DNA of 64,000 nt from assembly GCF_945957355.1 (NCBI RefSeq), contig NZ_CAMFKM010000002.1, positions 186,001 through 250,000 on the forward strand, in the 5' to 3' direction. A program made the translations under genes and the position numbers. The stretch's first letter is position 1. Each line of letters opens with the position of its first letter. Source of the DNA: an uncultured Reyranella sp. GTDB taxonomy: Bacteria; Pseudomonadota; Alphaproteobacteria; Reyranellales; Reyranellaceae. A model generated the notes under the pieces. It worked only from the letters and a program-made list of their open reading frames with translations. It made no database searches and was not told where the DNA came from. Positions 35,209 through 44,096 of the stretch are shown here, one piece after another.

Positions 35209-35922
35209 ATGACCTACGTGCAGGGATTCGTGTTGCCGGTGCCCGCCGACAGGAAGGAAGCCTATCGCAAGGCCGCCGCCGACTTCTCGCCGATCGCCAA
35301 GGAGTTCGGCGCCGCGCGCCAGGTCGAGGCCTGGGGCGACGACGTGCCGGACGGCAAGCTCACCGACTTCAAGGGCGCCGTTAAGGCCAGGTCCGACGAG
35401 GTCGTGGTCTTTTCGTGGATCGAGTATCCCAGCAAGGAAGTCGCCGAGGCGGCCCACCAGAAGGTGATGAACGACCCGCGCATGCATGACATGGAGATGC
35501 CGTTCGACGGACAGCGCATGATCGTCGCCGGCTTCACGCCGATCCTCGACGAGGCCGGCAAGACAGGGGGCAAGACCGGCTACGTCGACGGCTTCCTTGC
35601 GGCGGTACCGGCCGGCAACAAGCAGGCCTATCTCGACATGGCGAAGAAGGCCGCGGCCGTGTTCAAGGACTATGGCGCGGTCCGCATCGTCGAGACCTGG
35701 GGCGACAGCGTGCCCGACGGCAAGGTCACCGACTACAAGGGCGCGGTGAAGGCCACTCAAGACGAGAAGATCGTCTATTCGTGGGTCGAATGGCCGTCGA
35801 AGCAGGTCCGCGACGAGGGCTGGAAGAAGATGATGGAAGACCAGCGCATGAAGGATCATCAGATGCCGTTCGACGGCAAGCGCATGATCTACGGCGGCTT
35901 CGCGCCGATCCTCGACGTCTGA
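35209..35922 (+). CDS. Tandem DUF1428 protein
   Basis: A 237-residue protein built of two DUF1428 domains, about residues 1-118 and 122-237. The halves repeat nearly the same landmarks: YVQGFVLPVPA against YVDGFLAAVPA, WGDDVPDGKLTDFKGAVKA against WGDSVPDGKVTDYKGAVKA, and MPFDGQRMI against MPFDGKRMI. DUF1428 usually occurs as a single domain of about 120 residues with a ferredoxin-like fold. AGGAGG precedes the ATG at good spacing. Function unknown; MarR control is likely. Confidence 0.9.
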   Translation: MTYVQGFVLPVPADRKEAYRKAAADFSPIAKEFGAARQVEAWGDDVPDGKLTDFKGAVKARSDEVVVFSWIEYPSKEVAEAAHQKVMNDPRMHDMEMPFDGQRMIVAGFTPILDEAGKTGGKTGYVDGFLAAVPAGNKQAYLDMAKKAAAVFKDYGAVRIVETWGDSVPDGKVTDYKGAVKATQDEKIVYSWVEWPSKQVRDEGWKKMMEDQRMKDHQMPFDGKRMIYGGFAPILDV

Positions 35923-35932
35923 GGGCCGGAAG

Positions 35933-36415
35933 ATGACTGTTCCCAAGAACACGATCTGCCTCTGGTTCGACAAGGATGCCGAGGACGCGGCGCGCTTCTA
36001 CGCCGCGACCTTTCCCGACAGCAGGGTAATGGCCGTCCATCGCGCGCCGGGCGACTATCCGTCGGGCAAGAAGGGCGACGTGCTGACCGTGCAGTTCACG
36101 GTCTGCGGTATCCCCTGCCTCGGCCTCAACGGCGGGCCGATGTTCAAGCAGACCGAAGCCTTCTCGTTTCAGATCGCCACCGACGATCAGGCCGAAACCG
36201 ACCGCTACTGGAACGCCATCGTCGGCAACGGCGGTCAGGAGAGCGCCTGTGGCTGGTGCAAGGACCGATGGGGCCTGTCGTGGCAGATCACGCCGCGCGC
36301 GCTGACCGAGGCGATGGCGGCCGGCGGCGACGAGGCGAGGCGCGCCTTCGAAGCCATGATGGGCATGAAGAAGATCGACGTCGCCCGGATCGAGGCAGCG
36401 CGTCGAGGCAACTGA
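35933..36415 (+). CDS. VOC-family protein (PhnB/3-dmu-9_3-mt type)
   Basis: A 160-residue glyoxalase-fold protein of the PhnB-like group: ICLWFDKDAEDAARFYAATF at the start, then GIPCLGLNGGP, FQIATDDQAETDRYWNAIV and CGWCKDRWGLSWQITPRAL. Annotated relatives are called 3-demethylubiquinone-9 3-methyltransferase domain proteins, but enzyme activity is unproven. It lies 10 bp after the tandem DUF1428 gene, probably the same operon. Confidence 0.88.
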   Translation: MTVPKNTICLWFDKDAEDAARFYAATFPDSRVMAVHRAPGDYPSGKKGDVLTVQFTVCGIPCLGLNGGPMFKQTEAFSFQIATDDQAETDRYWNAIVGNGGQESACGWCKDRWGLSWQITPRALTEAMAAGGDEARRAFEAMMGMKKIDVARIEAARRGN

Positions 36416-36419
36416 TGAA

Positions 36420-36450
36420 CGACGCCGCCGATGCCGCTCAGGCGGCGTCG
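36420..36450. terminator. Possible bidirectional terminator hairpin
   Basis: CGACGCCGCC (36420-36429) and GGCGGCGTCG (36441-36450) pair perfectly over 10 bp with an 11-nt loop between convergent genes. The right arm overlaps the last codons of the minus-strand gene. No T-run is present. Confidence 0.4.
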
Positions 36451-36755
36451 GCGGTGATCGTGTCGCTGTCGTTGTCGACCACGACGGCGGTCTCGAAATA
36501 GCGGATGTCGGGTGGAGCGCCGTAGCGTTCGGCGATATAGGCCTGCCACTGCGGCGTGTAGACCGCCTCGGCGTCGGCGCGGCTCTTCCACAGATAGACG
36601 CCGCCGCCGATCCGCTTCTCCGCGTCGAACAGGTAGTATTTACGGACCAGGCCCTTCATGCCGCGATACTTCGGCGCCGAACCCTTGAACAGCTCGGCGG
36701 CCTTCTTCGCGTCGACGTCGGCCGGCAGCTTGAAGTTCACGATGGCGGTGATCAT
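36438..36755 (-). CDS. YdhR-type small monooxygenase-like protein
   Basis: A 105-residue ferredoxin-fold protein: IVNFKLPADVDAKKAAELFK, then YRGMKGLVRKYYLFDAEKR, GGVYLWKSRADAEAVYT and the final IRYFETAVVVDND. This matches the YdhR/DUF4188-like group annotated as putative monooxygenases; no cofactor site is evident. The ATG at 36755 has AAGGAGA upstream. It lies 11 bp after the MFS gene. Confidence 0.82.
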   Translation of the reverse strand: MITAIVNFKLPADVDAKKAAELFKGSAPKYRGMKGLVRKYYLFDAEKRIGGGVYLWKSRADAEAVYTPQWQAYIAERYGAPPDIRYFETAVVVDNDSDTITADAA

Positions 36756-36766
36756 GCGGTTCTCCT

Positions 36767-38161
36767 TCAGACTGTTGCGCGCTCCTCGCGCACCTTCCAC
36801 AGCAGGATGAAGCCTACCACCAGGAAGAACAGGACGCAGGCCATGCCGATGCGGGTCGAGCCGGTGGCGGTCGTGACGATGCCGATGGCCAGCGGTGCCA
36901 TCCAGGCGGTGGCGCGGCCCGACAGCGCGAACAGCCCGTAGAACTCTCCGGTCATGCCCGGAGGCGCGATGCGGCCGACCATGGTGCGGCTGGCCGCCTG
37001 CATCGGGCCCATGCAGAAGCCGAGGAGGAGCGCGAAGCCCATCAGGGTCTTCTCCTGCACCGACCCAAACAGGCCGCGCGTCGGACTGATGGGATCGACC
37101 GGTACGACGAACAGGATGTGCGTGGCGGTGACGCCGACGATGCCCAGGGTCGCCACGATCACGCCGGCGATCGCGAGCTGCACCGTGCGCTTGCTGCCGA
37201 TCCAGTCGTCGAGCCGTCCGCCGAGGAACGCGCCGGGAATCGCAAACACGGTCAGGATGATGCCGAAGATTCCGAGCGTCACCGTGCTCCAGCCGAACGT
37301 CGCGGCAGCATAGACGCCACCGAAGGCGATGATGGCCGCGAGCCCGTCATTGTAGAGCATGAAGGCGATGAGGTAGCGCAGCACGTTGCCGAAGCGCGGG
37401 ATGCGCTTCAGCGTCGAGACCAGCGAGCGGCCGCCTTCGAGCGCGGCGGTGAGCAGCGGCTGGCGGCGCGCACCGGCGGAGTCCGGCGTGAACAGGAACA
37501 TCGGCAGCACGAAGATCATGATCCACAGCGCCGAGGCCGGACCGACCAGCCGCTCGAGTTCGTGCGTGGCGGGATCGAGGCCGAACAGCGGGCGGTCGTT
37601 CGAGGCCGCCAGGCCGAACATCGCGGGCATCGACACGGCGAGCACGACGAACAGCGAGACGAGGCCGCCGCAATAGCCCAGCCCCCAGCCGAATCCGCTC
37701 AGCCAGCCCATGCGCTCAGGCCGCACGATGTTAGGAAGCTGGGAATTGTTGAACACGATCGACATCTCGGCGCCGACGGTGGCCAGGATGACCGCCCAGC
37801 TGATCGGCAGGATGAGGTCGGGCCGGTTGGGATAGGCGAACCACAGGCCCGCGCAGCCCGCGACCAGCAGCAGCTGGAAGAGGAGAATATAGGGCTTTCG
37901 CCGTCCGCCCGCGTCGGCCATGGCGCCGAGGAACGGGCTCATCAGCGCGATCAGGATGCCCGAGGCCGACTGGGTGAACGCCCACGCCGACTGGCCCTTC
38001 ACCGGATCGCCCACCAGCACGTTGGCGAAGTAGGGCGCGAAGATGAAGGTGGTGATGATGGTGAAGAAGGGCTGGTTCGCCCAGTCGAACAGCGCCCAGC
38101 TGAACTGGCCGAGCTTCGAGGCTTCACGGACGGGCGGCGCGGCCGCGTGAGAATCTGTCAT
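36767..38161 (-). CDS. MFS transporter (Atg22/UMF1-like)
   Basis: A 464-residue major facilitator protein with 12 predicted helices. The N-terminal WALFDWANQPFFTII is the signature of the Atg22/UMF1 group, and the loop GAMADAGGRRKPY is the MFS motif A. In yeast Atg22 exports amino acids from the vacuole; bacterial substrates are unknown. It is followed at 11 bp by the YdhR-type gene. Confidence 0.88.
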   Translation of the reverse strand: MTDSHAAAPPVREASKLGQFSWALFDWANQPFFTIITTFIFAPYFANVLVGDPVKGQSAWAFTQSASGILIALMSPFLGAMADAGGRRKPYILLFQLLLVAGCAGLWFAYPNRPDLILPISWAVILATVGAEMSIVFNNSQLPNIVRPERMGWLSGFGWGLGYCGGLVSLFVVLAVSMPAMFGLAASNDRPLFGLDPATHELERLVGPASALWIMIFVLPMFLFTPDSAGARRQPLLTAALEGGRSLVSTLKRIPRFGNVLRYLIAFMLYNDGLAAIIAFGGVYAAATFGWSTVTLGIFGIILTVFAIPGAFLGGRLDDWIGSKRTVQLAIAGVIVATLGIVGVTATHILFVVPVDPISPTRGLFGSVQEKTLMGFALLLGFCMGPMQAASRTMVGRIAPPGMTGEFYGLFALSGRATAWMAPLAIGIVTTATGSTRIGMACVLFFLVVGFILLWKVREERATV

Positions 38162-38219
38162 GCGACCCCACTATGCCCGAGAGCAGGCACTCTTCATAAG
38201 CCCCCTGAGCGAGAGCCCT

Positions 38220-38657
38220 CTACGCTTTCACGCGCCGCTGCAGCTGCCAGATCGCGTCGCGGTTGGTGGGCGAGAAGACCTTTTCCATGGCCTCCTGCCA
38301 GGGCAGCCAGAGCTGGGCGACATGCTCGGACGGATCGAGGGTCGCCACCGTCTGCTCGGGCACCTGGAAACCGAAGACATGCTCGACATTGTGGGTGACG
38401 TCCGGCGCGTAGCGCGCCCGCCACTGCGCCCAGATCTCGTAGCGGTTGGTCTGACGCCAGTCGGTAAGCGTGCCGACCGCGAGGCCGGTCTCCTCCAGCA
38501 GCTCGCGGCGTGCCGTCGCCTCGAGGTCCGGGTCGTCGGGCTCGCGCGAGCCGGTCACGGATTGCCAGAGCCCGGTTCCCGTGCGTTCCAGCAGGAGGAC
38601 GTCCAAACGCGGCGTGTGGACCACGACCAGCACCGATTCTGGGAGCTTGAAGGCCAT
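38220..38657 (-). CDS. Nudix hydrolase (NudB-like)
   Basis: A 145-residue Nudix protein. The catalytic box is recognisable in [20 protein letters not shown] followed by LEETG; it carries one extra residue between the box Gly and the RE pair compared with the canonical spacing. The surrounding sequence ([28 protein letters not shown]) resembles dihydroneopterin triphosphate diphosphatase NudB of folate synthesis. ATGs at 38657 and 38669 are both possible. It is divergent from dapD. Confidence 0.85.
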   Translation of the reverse strand: MAFKLPESVLVVVHTPRLDVLLLERTGTGLWQSVTGSREPDDPDLEATARRELLEETGLAVGTLTDWRQTNRYEIWAQWRARYAPDVTHNVEHVFGFQVPEQTVATLDPSEHVAQLWLPWQEAMEKVFSPTNRDAIWQLQRRVKA

Positions 38658-38701
38658 CGCGAGCAGCATATAAGGTCCCGCGGCAGATTTCCGAGGGAAC
38701 A

Positions 38702-39541
<840 letters not shown>

Positions 39542-39556
39542 TCTCCGCCACGGGCG

Positions 39557-40024
39557 TCAGCCGGTGTGGCGCTTCCACTCCGGCTGCGCCCTGAGGTGCG
39601 CGCCTTCCTTGGCGAGGATCTTCGAGGTGCGTTCGGGCGCGAAGCCCAGCTCGACGAAGGCGGGGCCGACATTGGCCACCTCGCGATAGTCGAGGATCAG
39701 CCCGTCGCGCAGCTGCATCATCGAGCAGCCTTCGAAGCCGACCCTCTTGCCCTCGGCACCGGGCAGCTTCGAGACGTAGCTGAACGTGTAGTAGGCGTAG
39801 AGCATCCTGCCGTCGCTGACCGGCCGGTGCATGTCCCAGCGGAACTCGTGCGCAGTGCGATGGAACCAGTCGTCGATCATCTCGGCGATCCGCTCGCGGC
39901 CCACGAAATCGCCGTAGAACACGTCGTGATAGACGGCGTCCTCGGTGAACAGGCTCGCGAACGCCTTGCCGTCGCGGTGCTCCACCGCCGAGCAGAAGGC
40001 CTTCAGAAGCTCTGACGTATCCAT
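39557..40024 (-). CDS. SnoaL-like/NTF2-fold protein
   Basis: A 155-residue NTF2-fold protein of the SnoaL-like polyketide-cyclase type: LLKAFCSAVEHRDGKAFASL, FTEDAVYHDVFYGDFVGRE, IAEMIDDWFH and MLYAYYTFSYVSK. No catalytic residues can be assigned. The ATG at 40024 has a GGAGGAA ribosome site; extra upstream codons in frame are ignored. It converges on dapD and diverges from lemA. Confidence 0.82.
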   Translation of the reverse strand: MDTSELLKAFCSAVEHRDGKAFASLFTEDAVYHDVFYGDFVGRERIAEMIDDWFHRTAHEFRWDMHRPVSDGRMLYAYYTFSYVSKLPGAEGKRVGFEGCSMMQLRDGLILDYREVANVGPAFVELGFAPERTSKILAKEGAHLRAQPEWKRHTG

Positions 40025-40088
40025 GGTTATTCCTCCCGTACGGCCACAATCATGACTAGACTGGCGGCCGAGGCAAAGGAGAACTGGC

Positions 40089-40643
40089 ATGAGCACATGG
40101 ATCTTCCTCGGCATCGTCGTCGCCATCGGCCTGTGGCTGATCGCCGTCTATAACGGCCTCGTCGGCGGCCGCAACCAGGCCCAGACCGCGTGGAGCCAGA
40201 TCGACGTGCAGCTGAAGCGCCGGCACGACCTCATTCCCAACCTGGTGCAGGTGGTGAAGGACGCCATGGGCTACGAGCAGGAGACGCTCACCAAGGTGAT
40301 CCAGGCGCGCAACAACGCAGTGGCGGCGAGCGGCAACGCCGCGCAATCCGGGCCGGCGGAAGCGGCGCTCAGCCAGGCGACACATGGCCTGTTCGCCCTC
40401 ATGGAGAACTACCCGCAGCTCAAGGCCAACGACAATGTCATGCAGCTCCAGGAGGAGCTCACGACCACCGAGAACAAGATCGCCTTCGCGCGCCAGTTCT
40501 ACAACGACTCGGTGAACGCCTATAACACCCGCCGCCAGAGCTTCCCGGCCGTTCTGGCCGCGGCCTCGCTGGGCTTCGGGCCGATGGACCTGTTCAACAT
40601 GCCGGAGTCCGAGCGCGAAGTACCGAAGGTCGCGCTGCGCTGA
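40089..40643 (+). CDS. lemA: LemA-family membrane protein
   Basis: A 184-residue LemA protein. An N-terminal membrane helix (WIFLGIVVAIGLWLIAVYN) precedes a long helical bundle with the family signature AWSQIDVQLKRRHDLIPNLV, then ENKIAFARQFYNDSVNAYNT near the end. The protein projects outside the membrane; role unclear. The next gene, an M48 protease 13 bp downstream, is a recurrent partner of LemA. Confidence 0.92.
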   Translation: MSTWIFLGIVVAIGLWLIAVYNGLVGGRNQAQTAWSQIDVQLKRRHDLIPNLVQVVKDAMGYEQETLTKVIQARNNAVAASGNAAQSGPAEAALSQATHGLFALMENYPQLKANDNVMQLQEELTTTENKIAFARQFYNDSVNAYNTRRQSFPAVLAAASLGFGPMDLFNMPESEREVPKVALR

Positions 40644-40656
40644 GGGGACGAGGCGC

Positions 40657-41604
40657 ATGAGCGCCACTACCGATTTCGTCGCCGCGCAGAACCAAAACCG
40701 TCGCAACACGATGGTGCTGCTGGCGGTGCTCACCCTGCTGGCCGGCGGGATCGGCTATCTGATCGGCGCGCTGCTGGAGACCGAGTCCTCGGGTTCGCTG
40801 CCGGCGGTGAGCCAGGTCGGCGTCGCGGCCGCCGGCCTGATGGCGGCCGCCAGCATCGGCTGGAGCGCGATCTCGCTGGCGGTGGGCGACCGGATGGTGC
40901 TGTCCATGGCCGGCGCCAAGGCGATCGAAAAGCAGGACGCGCCGCAGCTCTTCAACGTGGTCGAGGAGATCTCGATTGCCGCGGGTGTGCCGATGCCCCG
41001 GGTCATGGTGCTGGAGACCGACGCGTTGAACGCCTTCGCCACCGGCAACAGGATCGGCAGCGGCACGATCGCGGTCACGCGCGGGCTGCTGAATGCGCTG
41101 AACCGCGACGAGCTGCAGGGCGTGGTGGCCCACGAGATGGCGCATCTGCGCAACCTCGACACGCGTTACATGGTCGTGGTCGGCGTCACGGTCGGCCTGA
41201 TCGCGCTGGTCTGCGACATGGCGCTGCGCACGATGAATTTGGGCCGGATGCGCAGCGACGACCGCAAGGGCAGCTCGGGCGGCGGCCTTCTGATCATCGT
41301 CCTGCTGGTCGTCGCGATCCTGGCGCCGCTGGCAGCCAAGGCCGTGCAGATGGCGGTGTCGCGTCAGCGCGAATATCTCGCCGATGCGACGTCCGTGCAG
41401 TTCACGCGAAATCCCAATGGCCTCATCTCTGCGCTCGGCAAGCTCGCGGAGCAGGCAGCCCCCTTTCCCGGAGTGAGTCGTGCCACGCAGCATCTCTTCA
41501 TCGTCAATCCGATCAACCAGTTCACCTCAAAGACGCCGGCCCTCCTCGCCACCCATCCCGATATCGAGGATCGCATCGCTCGCCTGCGCAATCTGGGCGG
41601 CTAG
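40657..41604 (+). CDS. M48 family membrane metalloprotease (HtpX-like)
   Basis: A 315-residue protease. Two N-terminal membrane helices (about 18-40 and 50-75) and two further helices after the active site surround the zinc motif HEMAH (His159, Glu160, His163). The third ligand region is QREYLADATSVQFTRNPNGL. The C-terminus THPDIEDRIARLRNLGG is typical and complete. HtpX-type proteases degrade damaged membrane proteins. Its last 125 bp overlap the next gene in another frame. Confidence 0.9.
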   Translation: MSATTDFVAAQNQNRRNTMVLLAVLTLLAGGIGYLIGALLETESSGSLPAVSQVGVAAAGLMAAASIGWSAISLAVGDRMVLSMAGAKAIEKQDAPQLFNVVEEISIAAGVPMPRVMVLETDALNAFATGNRIGSGTIAVTRGLLNALNRDELQGVVAHEMAHLRNLDTRYMVVVGVTVGLIALVCDMALRTMNLGRMRSDDRKGSSGGGLLIIVLLVVAILAPLAAKAVQMAVSRQREYLADATSVQFTRNPNGLISALGKLAEQAAPFPGVSRATQHLFIVNPINQFTSKTPALLATHPDIEDRIARLRNLGG

Positions 41605-42514
41605 CGCGGGCCTCGCCGCGGCGTTCGACCTGCAGGGCCATCGCGGCGCGCGCGGGCTGGCGCCCGAGAACACGCTGGCCGCCTTCAAGCTGGCGCAGGA
41701 TCTCGGCGTCACGACCCTTGAGACCGACCTCGCGGTGACGCGCGACGGAATCGTCGTCATCAGCCATGACCCCTATCTCAATCCCGACCTGACGCGCGGA
41801 CCGGACGGGCAGTGGCTCACGGCTTCAGGACCGGCCATCCGCACGCTGAGCCTCGATGAGCTCAAGCGCTACGACATCGGCCGCGTGAACCCGGCCAGCA
41901 AGTACGTCCAGCAGTTCCCGGTGCAGAAGCCGGCCGATGGCCAGCGTTTCCCGACTCTGGCCGAGTTCTTCGCGCAGGCCGCACCCGGCGTACGCTTCAA
42001 CATCGAGATCAAGACCGATCCGGGCAAACCCGACCTCACGCTCGATCCGGCCGCTTTCGCGAAACTGGCGGTCGAGGGCGTCCGCAAGGGCAAGGCCGAG
42101 GCCCGCAGCACCTTGCAGTCGTTCGACTGGCGCGGCCTGATCGAGGTCCGGAAGCTGGCGCCCGAGATCGCCACCGGCTGCCTCAGCATCGAGAGCAACA
42201 ACTTCGACACCGTCCAGCGCAGCAGCGGCCGACCCTCGCCCTGGCTAGGCGGGCTCGACCTGGCAGCCCATGGCGGCTCGCTGCCGCGGCTCGCCCAGGC
42301 GGCCGGCTGTGCAACCTGGTCGCCCTTCTGGCGCAACGTCACGGCGGAGAACGTGAAGGAAGCCCACGGGCTCGGCCTCAAGGTCGTGCCCTGGACCGTG
42401 AATGCCCCGACTGAGATGGGGCGGCTGATCGAGCTGGGGGTGGACGGGCTGATCACCGACTATCCGGACCGCGGGGCGCAAATTCTCAGCTCTAAAGGTC
42501 TGAAAGCTCGCTAG
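41480..42514 (+). CDS. Secreted glycerophosphodiester phosphodiesterase
   Basis: A GDPD-family enzyme of up to 344 residues that hydrolyses glycerophosphodiesters to glycerol-3-phosphate and alcohols. Catalytic blocks: FDLQGHRGARGLAPENTLAA, LETDLAVTRDGIVVISHDP, FNIEIKTD, and the C-terminal GLKVVPWTVNAPTEM with DGLITDYPD. A signal-peptide-like stretch (SLACAIWAASAGLAAA) precedes the domain, so the enzyme is periplasmic. The only standard start before it is GTG at 41480 (GGAG 6 nt upstream), which overlaps the M48 gene by 125 bp and yields an unusually long n-region; a nonstandard internal start is possible. Confidence 0.85.
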   Translation: MPRSISSSSIRSTSSPQRRRPSSPPIPISRIASLACAIWAASAGLAAAFDLQGHRGARGLAPENTLAAFKLAQDLGVTTLETDLAVTRDGIVVISHDPYLNPDLTRGPDGQWLTASGPAIRTLSLDELKRYDIGRVNPASKYVQQFPVQKPADGQRFPTLAEFFAQAAPGVRFNIEIKTDPGKPDLTLDPAAFAKLAVEGVRKGKAEARSTLQSFDWRGLIEVRKLAPEIATGCLSIESNNFDTVQRSSGRPSPWLGGLDLAAHGGSLPRLAQAAGCATWSPFWRNVTAENVKEAHGLGLKVVPWTVNAPTEMGRLIELGVDGLITDYPDRGAQILSSKGLKAR

Positions 42515-42540
42515 GCGGTTGACTCGGGGAGCCTCTGTGT

Positions 42541-42552
42541 TCTGTATACAGA
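42541..42552. promoter_or_regulatory. GntR/FCD-type operator palindrome
   Basis: TCTGTATACAGA is a perfect 12-bp palindrome ending 1 bp before the GntR ATG. TGTATACA-type cores are typical of FCD-group GntR regulators. It probably overlaps the -10 region, so autorepression of the operon is expected. Confidence 0.6.
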
Positions 42553-42553
42553 C

Positions 42554-43225
42554 ATGCGCCCCATCCAGCCTGAGCCCGATCTTTCCGAGCGGATTCACGA
42601 TTCGGTCCTCGAAGCGATCTGCTCCGGGGAGCTGAAATCCGGGGCCCGTATCACCCAGGAGGAGATCGCCCAGCAGTTCGGCGTATCGCGCCAGCCGGTC
42701 CTGCAGGCCATGATGCTGCTGCGCCGCGAGGGCTTCCTGATCGACGCCGGCCGCAAGGGCGTCTGCGTCGCCCCGCTCGACGTCCAGCAGGCACGCAATC
42801 TCTACGTCGTCCGCGCCGCCCTCGACGGCGCCGCCGCCCGGCTCGCCGCGTCGAACTATACGCCCCATCTCGTGCAGCGCGGCCGCGCCCTGCTCGACGT
42901 CGGCCGCCGTGCCGTGGCGAGCGGCTACGTGCCGTCGGTCATCGAAGCCGACATCGATTTCCATCTCTTCGTCTACGAGGCCTCCGGCAATCCCGTGATC
43001 GGCGAGACCGCCCAGCCGCACTGGCAGCATCTGCGCCGGGTGATGGCCGCGGCCTTGAGCGAAGAGGATCTGCGGATCAGTGTGTGGGACGAACACGAAG
43101 CCATTCTGCGCGCGCTCGAAGCAGGGCAGGCGGCCGAGGCCGAAGCGCTGTGCCGCGGCCATGCCGAACAGATGGCCGACATTCTGACGAAACGATTGAA
43201 GATCGTGATTTCCCGCGCCGCCTGA
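42554..43225 (+). CDS. GntR-family regulator (FCD domain)
   Basis: A 223-residue GntR regulator. The winged HTH (about 8-75) reads SERIHDSVLEAICSGELKSG, then ARITQEEIAQQFGVSRQPVL. The C-terminal FCD ligand domain has metal-site His residues in DIDFHLFVYEASGNPVI and LCRGHAEQMADIL. It is the first gene of a three-gene operon with a dioxygenase and a dehydrogenase. The start lies immediately after the palindromic operator, without a ribosome site. Confidence 0.92.
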   Translation: MRPIQPEPDLSERIHDSVLEAICSGELKSGARITQEEIAQQFGVSRQPVLQAMMLLRREGFLIDAGRKGVCVAPLDVQQARNLYVVRAALDGAAARLAASNYTPHLVQRGRALLDVGRRAVASGYVPSVIEADIDFHLFVYEASGNPVIGETAQPHWQHLRRVMAAALSEEDLRISVWDEHEAILRALEAGQAAEAEALCRGHAEQMADILTKRLKIVISRAA

Positions 43226-43273
43226 AGACGGCGCTCACGACAAACAAGACGACAAGGCAAAGGAGGAACCGCC

Positions 43274-44074
43274 ATGAAGCTCACCTCTGAGCAGCTGAAG
43301 CAATTCGACGAAGAGGGCTATCTCTTCTTCCCCGAGTATTTCTCGCCGGAAGAGACGCAGATCCTGAAATCCTCGGTGCCCGAGGTGTTCGCCCAGCGCC
43401 GGCCCGAGAACGTGCGCGAGAAGACCGGCGACGTGGTCCGCACCGCCTTCGCGGTCCATACCTATCATCCGGTGTTCGAGGCGCTGGTTCATCATCCGCG
43501 CTTCGTCGAGCCGGCCGAGCAGCTGCTGAAGGACAAGACCTACATCCACCAGTTCAAGATCAACGGGAAGGCGGCGTTCGACGGCGACGTCTGGCAGTGG
43601 CACCAGGACTACGGCACGTGGAAGGCCGACGACGCCATGCCCGAGGCCCGCGCCATGAACCTCGCGGTGTTCATCGACGAGGTGAACGAGTTCAACGGCC
43701 CGCTCTGGTTCATCCCGAAGAGCCACAAGAAGGGCGCGATCGAGGCCAAGCACGACCTCACCACGACCTCCTATCCGCTGTGGACGATCGACAACGACAC
43801 GATCGCCAAGCTGGTCGACCAGGGCGGCATCGTCTCGCCCAAGGGCGGGCCCGGCTCGGCGATCTTCTTCCACGGCACGCTGGTCCATGGCAGCCCGCCC
43901 AACCTGTCGCCGTGGGATCGCCAGATCATCTACGTGACCTACAACGCGGTCAGCAACGCGATCCGCCAGTTCAAGCGGCCGGAATACATCGCGCACCGCG
44001 ACTTCACGCCGGTCGATGCCTGGGAGGACGACGCGGTGATCCGCGCCGTCAACCGCAAGGTCGCGGCGGAATAA
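43274..44074 (+). CDS. Phytanoyl-CoA dioxygenase family (EctD-like) oxygenase
   Basis: A 266-residue 2OG-Fe(II) dioxygenase of the PhyH superfamily. The first two iron ligands are in WQWHQDYGTW and the distal His in FHGTLVHGSPPNLSPWDRQ. The stretch WHQDYGTWKADDAMPEARAM followed by NGPLWFIPKSH resembles the ectoine-hydroxylase signature, but the sequence differs and no ectoine genes are nearby. A strong AAGGAGGA site precedes the ATG. It probably hydroxylates the substrate handled by the next enzyme. Confidence 0.9.
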   Translation: MKLTSEQLKQFDEEGYLFFPEYFSPEETQILKSSVPEVFAQRRPENVREKTGDVVRTAFAVHTYHPVFEALVHHPRFVEPAEQLLKDKTYIHQFKINGKAAFDGDVWQWHQDYGTWKADDAMPEARAMNLAVFIDEVNEFNGPLWFIPKSHKKGAIEAKHDLTTTSYPLWTIDNDTIAKLVDQGGIVSPKGGPGSAIFFHGTLVHGSPPNLSPWDRQIIYVTYNAVSNAIRQFKRPEYIAHRDFTPVDAWEDDAVIRAVNRKVAAE

Positions 44075-44096
44075 TCAGGAAACGCCGGAGGAAAAC

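Noticed and set aside
43274..44074. Ectoine hydroxylase EctD.
   Set aside because: The core is similar, but the EctD signature is not matched exactly and ectABC genes are absent from the neighbourhood.
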